This document shows, one piece after another, positions 57,546 through 64,000 of a stretch of 64,000 bases of DNA. The DNA comes from Paracoccus marinus (lineage in GTDB: Bacteria; Pseudomonadota; Alphaproteobacteria; Rhodobacterales; Rhodobacteraceae). Where the stretch lies: positions 1 to 64,000 of the forward strand of contig NZ_VJYZ01000005.1 in the NCBI RefSeq assembly GCF_007018965.1. Reading direction: 5' to 3'. The notes beneath the pieces were generated by a model. That model did no database searches, was not told where the DNA came from, and worked only from the letters and a program-made list of their open reading frames with translations. Numbering within the stretch: the first letter of the stretch is position 1; each line of letters begins with the position of its first letter. Position numbers and translations under genes: made by a program.

Positions 57546-58108
57546 GCGTCGTTCCCTGAGGTGGGCTTGAAGGGGGATTGCCAGTCGTCGAACGGCGTCG
57601 CCGCCCGGTCCTTGTCGGACAGGACCGGGTCGGCCACGCCCCAGTCGATGTCCACGCTGTCCCAGCGCACCGCCCCGTCGGCGCCCTGGTCGTAGTAGTC
57701 GGTGCACTTGTAGACGATCTCGGTGTCGTCCTCGCGCGTGACGAAGCCGTGCAGGAACCCCGCCGGCACCCACAGCTGTCGCCCGTTCTCGGCGCTAAGC
57801 TCAACGCCCACGGCGCGGCCGTAGGTCGGGCTGCCCTCGCGCGCGTCGACGGCCACGTCGAACAGCCGGCCCCGGCCGCAGCGGACCAGCTTGCCCTGCG
57901 CGTGCGGCGGCGCCTGGTAATGCAGGCCGCGCAGCGTGCCCGCACGCGCCGAAAGCGAATGGTTGTCCTGCACGAAATCAGGCAGGGTCACGCCCGCCTT
58001 TTCCAGCGTGCGGCGGTTCCAGCTTTCGGAAAAGAAGCCGCGCGCGTCCCCGTGCCGGGCAGGGGTCAGGATCAGCACGCCGGAAAGCGCCGTTTCTTCG
58101 ATCTGCAT
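57542..58108 (-). CDS. rfbC: dTDP-4-dehydrorhamnose 3,5-epimerase
   Basis: A 188-residue cupin-fold epimerase, third step of the rhamnose pathway and first gene of the operon. [13 protein letters not shown] at residues 20-32 and [18 protein letters not shown] with the catalytic histidine, then [10 protein letters not shown] and YKCTDYYD, are family landmarks. It is divergent from rsmD over 123 bp that must hold the operon promoter. No rhamnosyltransferase gene follows in the window. Confidence 0.96.
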   Translation of the reverse strand: MQIEETALSGVLILTPARHGDARGFFSESWNRRTLEKAGVTLPDFVQDNHSLSARAGTLRGLHYQAPPHAQGKLVRCGRGRLFDVAVDAREGSPTYGRAVGVELSAENGRQLWVPAGFLHGFVTREDDTEIVYKCTDYYDQGADGAVRWDSVDIDWGVADPVLSDKDRAATPFDDWQSPFKPTSGNDA

Positions 58109-58231
58109 GGGCCACGCCGCCTTGTTTCGGTCGCGCCGTCATTGCCACTAAACTGCCGCGGCGAAAAGCCCCAGCCGCTTGGCAAGGTTACCGGTCAGGG
58201 GCTAAGGCCGGGGCGTCAGGCGAGGTGAACG

Positions 58232-58792
58232 ATGCGGATCGTGGGTGGCAGGCTGCGCGGGCTGAAGCTCGCCGAGGTGGGCGAGGGCGACCCGTCGGCG
58301 CATCTGCGCCCGACGACCGACCGCGTGCGCGAGGCGATGTTCAACCTGATCGAGAACAGCGCGGGCATTCCGCTGGACGGCGCGCGCGTCCTCGACCTGT
58401 TCGCTGGCACCGGCGCGCTGGGGCTCGAGGCGCTGTCGCGCGGCGCCGCCCGTGTGGCCTTCGTGGACGACGGCGCGGCGGCGCGGGCGCTGTTGCGCGC
58501 GAACGTCGAAAAGGCGCGGGCGATGGGCGTGACCGACATCTGGCGGCGGGATGCCACCAATCTCGGCCCGAACCGCGGCCCGGGCTACGACGTGGTGTTC
58601 CTCGACCCGCCCTATGGCCAGCGCCTGGGCGAGGCCGCGCTCGGCTCGGCCATCACGGGCGGCTGGCTCGCCCCCGGCGCCCTGATCGCGTGGGAAGAGG
58701 ATACCGCCCCGGTCTCCCCGCCCGGCATGGCGCAGATCGACCAGCGCCGCTATGGCGGCACGCTCGTGACGCTGCTTCGCGCGGCTGGGTGA
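58232..58792 (+). CDS. rsmD: 16S rRNA (guanine-N2)-methyltransferase RsmD
   Basis: A 186-residue SAM-dependent methyltransferase that modifies G966 of 16S rRNA in E. coli. It starts MRIVGGRLRGLKL, contains LRPTTDRVREAMFN, the SAM motif VLDLFAGTGALGLEALSRGA and the catalytic FLDPPYGQRL. All are diagnostic for RsmD. A hairpin repeat element follows its stop. Confidence 0.96.
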   Translation: MRIVGGRLRGLKLAEVGEGDPSAHLRPTTDRVREAMFNLIENSAGIPLDGARVLDLFAGTGALGLEALSRGAARVAFVDDGAAARALLRANVEKARAMGVTDIWRRDATNLGPNRGPGYDVVFLDPPYGQRLGEAALGSAITGGWLAPGALIAWEEDTAPVSPPGMAQIDQRRYGGTLVTLLRAAG

Positions 58793-58800
58793 GCGCGCTT

Positions 58801-58845
58801 CTTCTTTGGAAAAGTATCCCGGGGTCCGGGGCAGCGCCCCGGTCG
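58801..58845 (+). repeat. Dispersed intergenic hairpin element, copy C
   Basis: Begins CTTCTTTGGAAAAGTATCCC and contains a 7-bp stem CCGGGGC-AGC-GCCCCGG at 58826-58842. Here it follows rsmD in the direction of transcription and could act as its terminator, but there is no T-tract. Confidence 0.75.
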
Positions 58846-58905
58846 TGACGGATCCGCGTCGCAGGTGCTACGCTGCACATCGACACCGCCGCACTGGAGC
58901 CTGCC

Positions 58906-59226
58906 ATGCATCCGCTACTGCCGCTGTTCGCCCTGACCCTGCTTGCCGCCTGCGCGGGCGCCGGGCCTGCAACCGCCCCCGACATTCGCGCCGTACAGGA
59001 AGCCGCCTGCACCGCCGCCATCGCCGCTCATGTCGGCCGACCCGCAGCCGAGGTTACCTCGCGCTGGATCGGCAACGCGACGGGCGGCATAGCGGCTGGC
59101 GGCAGAGCGGCTGGCGGCAATTCGGCGGGCGGCGGCGCGACCGTCGAGGCGATCGACGGCAACCGCCGCCATCTCTGCCAGGTCGATGCCTCGGGCCGCG
59201 TCCAAGGCTATTCGCACCCGCGCTGA
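58906..59226 (+). CDS. Small lipoprotein
   Basis: A 106-residue protein with a lipoprotein signal (LFALTLLAAC, lipidated Cys16 expected) and a short mature region with two further cysteines. The centre GGIAAGGRAAGGNSAGGG is encoded by imperfect copies of GCGGCTGGCGGCA. The final segment (VEAIDGNRRHLCQVDASGRV) looks like a small conserved domain, but I do not recognise a family. It converges on moaB, five bases away. Confidence 0.7.
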   Translation: MHPLLPLFALTLLAACAGAGPATAPDIRAVQEAACTAAIAAHVGRPAAEVTSRWIGNATGGIAAGGRAAGGNSAGGGATVEAIDGNRRHLCQVDASGRVQGYSHPR

Positions 59227-59231
59227 CGCGC

Positions 59232-59780
59232 CTACCCCTTGGGCCGGAACGCCTGCACCCGGCCGGCGTCCGTCTCGATCCGCGCGGCCCCGATCAGGTC
59301 AAGGCAGTAGGGCACGGCCGCGAACACCGCATCAAGGCAGGTGCCGATCGCCGCGGGCTTGCCCGGAAGAGTAATCATCAGACAGGCGTCGCGGATGCCG
59401 GCGGTCTGGCGCGACAGGATCGCGGTCGGCACCCCTTCGGCGAGGCTGGCGCGGCGCATTTCCTCGCCGAAGCCGGGCAGTTCCTTCTGGATGACGTCGG
59501 CCAGCGCCTCGGGCGTCTCGTCACGCGGCGCGGGGCCGGTGCCGCCGGTTATGAGGATCAGGTCCGCGCCGTCGCCGTCGGCCAGCTGGCGCAGGGTGGC
59601 CGCCAGCCCCTCGCGCCCGTCGGGGACGATCTGGCGGGCGATCTCGACGGCCGAGGTCACGACGCCGCGCAGCCACGCCTCGGCCGCGGGACCGCCCTTG
59701 TCCTCGTATTCGCCCCGGCTCGCGCGGTCCGATACGGTGACGATCGCGATGCGGGCGGTGGTGCGCTGGGGATCGGACAT
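59232..59780 (-). CDS. MoaB/MogA family molybdopterin-binding protein
   Basis: A 182-residue enzyme of the molybdenum cofactor pathway; MogA-type members adenylate molybdopterin before metal insertion. Landmarks are IAIVTVSDRASRGEYEDKGG, ITGGTGPAPRDETPEA and TLPGKPAAI. MogA and MoaB share these motifs, so the exact member is uncertain. The start at 59780 (MSDPQRTTA) follows the argG terminator. No other moa or moe genes are in the window. Confidence 0.9.
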   Translation of the reverse strand: MSDPQRTTARIAIVTVSDRASRGEYEDKGGPAAEAWLRGVVTSAVEIARQIVPDGREGLAATLRQLADGDGADLILITGGTGPAPRDETPEALADVIQKELPGFGEEMRRASLAEGVPTAILSRQTAGIRDACLMITLPGKPAAIGTCLDAVFAAVPYCLDLIGAARIETDAGRVQAFRPKG

Positions 59781-59839
59781 GAACAGGCTCCTTGAGGGAC
59801 GGGCCATCCTGCCGGGGAACGATGCCGAAGGGAACCGAC

Positions 59840-59866
59840 GAAAAAGGCCCGCGCGCGGCGGGCCTT
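59840..59866 (-). terminator. Terminator of argG
   Basis: A perfect 9-bp stem AAGGCCCGC/GCGGGCCTT with a five-base loop; on the minus strand it is followed by TTTTTCG. It lies 25 bases behind the argG stop. Confidence 0.85.
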
Positions 59867-59890
59867 GGGTTCGCGTTGCCGGTGGCCGGT

Positions 59891-61117
<1,227 letters not shown>

Positions 61118-61232
61118 CTGGCGAAGGCCCTTTGTGCATGTGATTTTCGCGGGATAGTGCGAAAGGCGGGGTGCGACAAGGGATTCCGCCCCGCGGATTT
61201 CCCGCCGCTTGCCAAACGGGTCCGCGTGCGCG

Positions 61233-62498
61233 ATGGCAGCAGCCATGACCGAGTTCACAGATACCGTCGCCCGCGCCGAATCCGCCATCCGGGCGCTGTT
61301 CGACCCGACCCCGCTGCAACGCAACGACCACCTGTCGGCGCGGCACGGCGCCGACATCTGGCTGAAGCGCGAGGACCTGACGCCGGTCCGCAGCTACAAG
61401 CTGCGCGGCGCGTTCAACGCAATGCGCCTGTCGGGCGGGGCCGAGGGCGCGCATTTCGTCTGCGCGAGCGCGGGCAACCACGCGCAGGGCGTGGCATTCG
61501 CCTGCCGCCATTTCGGGGCGCGCGGCACGATCTTCATGCCGGTGACGACGCCCCAGCAGAAGATCGCCAAGACCAGCATCTTCGGCGGCGATGCGGTGCG
61601 TATCGTGCTGACCGGCGACTATTTCGACCACACGCTGAAGGCCGCGCAGGACTTCGCGGCGGCCGAAGGGGCGGTGTTCCTGTCGCCCTTCGACGACCCC
61701 CGCGTGATCGAGGGGCAGGCCACCGTCGCGCAAGAGATCGTGGCGCAGCTGGGCGACGCGGGTCCCCCCGACCTCGTGGTGCTGCCGGTGGGCGGCGGTG
61801 GCCTTGCCGCCGGCGTGACCCGCTGGATGGCCGACGCCGCGCCCGCCACACGCTTCGCCTTTGCCGAGCCTGCGGGCGGGGCGAGCCTGCTGGCCGCGCT
61901 GAACGCCGGCCACCCCGTTGCCCTGCCGCGCGTGGACAGCTTCGTCGATGGCGCGGCCGTCGCGCGGCTGGGCGACCTGCCGTTCCGGGCACTTGCAAGA
62001 TTTTCGCCGGACCAGGTCCACCTCGCGCCCGAGGACCGGATCAGCGCCACCATGCTTGACATGCTGAACGTCGAGGGGATCGTGCTGGAACCCGCAGGCG
62101 CGCTGGCGATCGACGTGCTGGGCGATCTGGCCGATGCGGGCCTGCTCGCCGGGCGGCGCGTCGTCTGCGTCTGTTCGGGCGGCAACTTCGATTTCGAGCG
62201 GCTGCCCGAGGTCAAGGAACGCGCGCAGCGGTTCCGGGGCCTCAAGCGTTACTACATCCTGCGGATGCCGCAGCGGCCCGGCGCGCTGCGCGAGTTCCTG
62301 ACGCTGCTCGGTCCCGACGACGACATCGCGCGGTTCGAGTATCTGAAGAAATCCGCGCGCAACTTCGGCTCGGTCCTGATCGGGATCGAGACGTCGGCGC
62401 CCGACAACCTGACCGCGCTGTCGGACCGGCTGGCGCGGGCGGGCTTTGACTGGCGCGACATCACCGGCGACACGGTGCTGGCCGAGTTCCTCGTCTGA
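61233..62498 (+). CDS. ilvA: Threonine dehydratase (threonine ammonia-lyase)
   Basis: A 421-residue PLP enzyme converting threonine to 2-oxobutanoate for isoleucine synthesis. [13 protein letters not shown] holds the PLP lysine, [14 protein letters not shown] and [10 protein letters not shown] bind substrate and phosphate. The C-terminal 90 residues ([18 protein letters not shown]) are the single ACT-like regulatory domain of the shorter biosynthetic form, so isoleucine feedback is expected. A start at 61245 is equally possible. Confidence 0.93.
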   Translation: MAAAMTEFTDTVARAESAIRALFDPTPLQRNDHLSARHGADIWLKREDLTPVRSYKLRGAFNAMRLSGGAEGAHFVCASAGNHAQGVAFACRHFGARGTIFMPVTTPQQKIAKTSIFGGDAVRIVLTGDYFDHTLKAAQDFAAAEGAVFLSPFDDPRVIEGQATVAQEIVAQLGDAGPPDLVVLPVGGGGLAAGVTRWMADAAPATRFAFAEPAGGASLLAALNAGHPVALPRVDSFVDGAAVARLGDLPFRALARFSPDQVHLAPEDRISATMLDMLNVEGIVLEPAGALAIDVLGDLADAGLLAGRRVVCVCSGGNFDFERLPEVKERAQRFRGLKRYYILRMPQRPGALREFLTLLGPDDDIARFEYLKKSARNFGSVLIGIETSAPDNLTALSDRLARAGFDWRDITGDTVLAEFLV

Positions 62499-62557
62499 GC
62501 CCTGGCCCCGCGCGGCGCTTAACCCCGGCTTTACCGCCGGCTGCTAACCCTTGGCGC

Positions 62558-63829
62558 ATGACGCAGCCGAATCGATTGCAGCCTTTGCGGGACCCCTTGG
62601 CGACCGACGCGATCCGGCGTCAGTCGCGTCGCGTGGTGCTGCTGGTCGATGACAGCCGCAGCTTCAGCGATCTGCTGGCGCTGCAGCTGCGGCAGGCGGG
62701 CTACGTGGTTAAGCAGGCCGGATCGGGCGAACGGGCGCTTGCCATGTGCGCTGAGGCGCGGCCCGATATCCTGCTGACCGACTGGGAAATGCCGGGCATG
62801 TCGGGGCTGGACCTGTGCCGCGCCTTTCGCCAGCTGCCCGCGACCAGCTACGGCTACGTGATCCTGCTGACCGGTCGCCGGGCCGAGGGCGATGCGATCC
62901 ACGCGCTGTCGGCGGGCGCGGACGACTTCCTGACCAAGCCCGCGAACCGGGGCGAGCTGCTGGCGCGGATGGCCGTGGGCGAGCGCGTGCTGTCCATGCA
63001 GGAACGCCTGATGGCCACCAACGCCCGGCTGCAATCGGCGCTGGACGAACTGCACCACACCCAGGACGAGATGGAGGCGGACCTGCGCGAGGCGCGCAAG
63101 ATCCAGCAGGGGCTGGTGCGCGAACGGCAGGCGCGGATCGGCGGGTTCGACCTGTCGCTGCTGATGCGGCCGGCGGGGCATCTGGGCGGCGACCTGGTGG
63201 GTTTCCGCCCGGCCGGTCCGGGGCGGTTCGCGGCCTATGCCATCGACGTGTCGGGCAGCGGCGTGACCGCGGCGCTGCTGACCGCGCGGCTGGCCGCGCA
63301 TCTGTCGGGCGCGGACGCCGAACTGCCGGGGCGCGGGATCCTGCCCGGGCCGCGGCAGGTGGTCCACGGCCTCAACCGCCTGATGATCGAGGAGGTGCGG
63401 TCGGACGCCTATCTCACAATGATCCACGCAGATATCGACACCGAAAGCGGCCGGATGCGGCTGGTGCAGGCGGGCCATCCGCACCCGATGCTTCAGCGCG
63501 CGGACGGCCATGTGGAGCCGGTGGGGACCGGGGGCTTGCCGGTCGGCATCTTCCCCGACGCCGAGTTCGAGGAAATCGAGCTGACGCTGTCGCCCGGCGA
63601 GCGACTGTTCATCGCCTCGGACGGCGTGACCGAGGCCGCGACCCCGCAGGGTGAGCAGCTTGGCGACGAGGGGCTGATCGCCGTGATGCGGACCAACGCG
63701 CCGCTGCGGGGGGCGGTGTTCCTTGAATCGCTCTGCTGGTCGCTGTCCGAGTTCAGCGGCGGCAGCCGCATGGACGACATGTCCGCCGTGCTGCTTGAGT
63801 TCGGGCCAGAGGCGAAGCCCTCCGCGTAA
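62558..63829 (+). CDS. Response regulator with PP2C (SpoIIE/RsbU-type) phosphatase domain
   Basis: A 423-residue signalling protein. Residues about 25-142 are a receiver domain with phosphoacceptor Asp75 (LLTDWEMPG), the acidic pair Asp31-Asp32 and Lys127 (FLTKP). A coiled-coil linker (about 145-190) leads to a PP2C-type serine phosphatase domain with GGDLVGF, YAIDVSGSGVTAALL and ASDGVTEAAT. Such proteins usually dephosphorylate an anti-sigma-factor antagonist, linking a sensor kinase to a partner-switching module. Neither a kinase nor an anti-sigma partner gene lies in the window. Confidence 0.93.
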   Translation: MTQPNRLQPLRDPLATDAIRRQSRRVVLLVDDSRSFSDLLALQLRQAGYVVKQAGSGERALAMCAEARPDILLTDWEMPGMSGLDLCRAFRQLPATSYGYVILLTGRRAEGDAIHALSAGADDFLTKPANRGELLARMAVGERVLSMQERLMATNARLQSALDELHHTQDEMEADLREARKIQQGLVRERQARIGGFDLSLLMRPAGHLGGDLVGFRPAGPGRFAAYAIDVSGSGVTAALLTARLAAHLSGADAELPGRGILPGPRQVVHGLNRLMIEEVRSDAYLTMIHADIDTESGRMRLVQAGHPHPMLQRADGHVEPVGTGGLPVGIFPDAEFEEIELTLSPGERLFIASDGVTEAATPQGEQLGDEGLIAVMRTNAPLRGAVFLESLCWSLSEFSGGSRMDDMSAVLLEFGPEAKPSA

Positions 63830-63878
63830 AGCGGGCGATGCCTGTCGCGTAAGGCGCGGATCGGGGTCGTCAACGAAA

Positions 63879-63910
63879 ACGGCGGCCCGCTGCATCGCAG
63901 GGGCCGCCGT
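63879..63910 (-). terminator. Terminator between convergent genes at the right edge
   Basis: A perfect 10-bp stem ACGGCGGCCC/GGGCCGCCGT around a 12-base loop. On the minus strand it is followed by TTTTCGTT, so it best serves the right-edge gene; the plus-strand side is T-poor. Confidence 0.75.
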
Positions 63911-63934
63911 GTCATCAGGTGAAAGGACCGCGTC

Positions 63935-64000
63935 CTAGATCACGAGGACCTGCGTGCCGACGTTGGTCAGCCCGAACAGTTCCTTGATATGCTCGTTGTA
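63935..64000 (-). CDS. C-terminal end of a probable L,D-transpeptidase
   Basis: The last 21 codons of a minus-strand gene that begins beyond the window. The residues (YNEHIKELFGLTNVGTQVLV followed by Ile and stop) resemble the closing strand of YkuD-type L,D-transpeptidases, which typically end in a helix around a 'YNEDVIDLY' motif followed by 'VGTxV'. The terminator at 63879 fits its 3' end. The family call is tentative because the catalytic region is not in view. Confidence 0.5.
   Translation of the reverse strand, partial: YNEHIKELFGLTNVGTQVLVI

Overview
The window is high-GC chromosomal DNA from an alphaproteobacterium of the order Rhodobacterales (family Rhodobacteraceae in the broad sense). 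The evidence is the GcrA cell-cycle regulator, an imuA-imuB-dnaE2 mutasome behind a GTTC-N7-GTTC LexA box, a DUF4170-waaA-lpxK cluster, the fmt/def/def/def group, and a lipid A and rhamnose gene complement typical of these bacteria. I cannot resolve the genus. Apart from the first 1 kb, the window reads as a dense core chromosome: no insertion sequence, prophage, integrase or CRISPR array was seen.

Layout. 0-1 kb: an AT-richer patch with the first codons of an unidentified gene and a winged-helix (HARE-HTH-like) protein carrying a 30-bp tandem repeat. 1-7.4 kb: carB, a small membrane protein, pgk and two overlapping cyclophilin genes. 7.4-11.6 kb: a penicillin-acylase-family hydrolase with an odd low-complexity insert, then a hydroxyisobutyrate-dehydrogenase-type gene overlapping a cupin gene. 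11.8-18 kb: the SOS mutasome imuA-imuB-dnaE2. 18-24.5 kb: an RsmB-type methyltransferase, a Hint-domain protein, a glycosyltransferase-like gene whose ATG touches tRNA-Pro(UGG), DUF192, a double cold-shock protein and pdxH. 24.6-28.4 kb: fabI, a LysE-type exporter, gpt and a phospholipase D-like protein. 28.4-33.4 kb: a cobalamin-riboswitch-controlled B12 uptake operon (btuB, btuF-like, btuC, btuD). 33.4-38.4 kb: DUF4170, waaA, lpxK, mutY, DUF721 and a DsbA-like protein. 38.4-46.9 kb: CoA-transferase, cupin, argF, arginase, TSUP permease, metG, GST, FMN reductase and gcrA. 46.9-54.7 kb: ABC-2 permease, acetyltransferase, MATE exporter, fmt, three peptide-deformylase genes, a PatB-type lyase and an L,D-transpeptidase. 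54.8-58.1 kb: the four dTDP-L-rhamnose genes. 58.2-64 kb: rsmD, a small lipoprotein, moaB, argG, ilvA, a response-regulator/PP2C phosphatase and the end of a probable L,D-transpeptidase.

How the genes work together. imuA, imuB and dnaE2 form a damage-induced translesion synthesis unit. The btu genes move cobalamin across both membranes and are controlled by the vitamin through the riboswitch. waaA and lpxK build Kdo-lipid A. The rfb genes make dTDP-L-rhamnose, and fmt plus def act at the two ends of N-formylmethionine use in translation. argF and argG (synthesis) and arginase (breakdown) place both directions of arginine metabolism in one window.

I did not find a clearly new multi-gene system. 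The observations most worth following up are the third deformylase paralogue, which has lost both a metal ligand and the catalytic glutamate; a dispersed intergenic hairpin element present three times in the same orientation; the tRNA-CCA/ATG overlap; the LexA box that shares a half-site with an inverted repeat; the roughly 80-residue insert in the acylase; and the HARE-HTH gene at the left edge.
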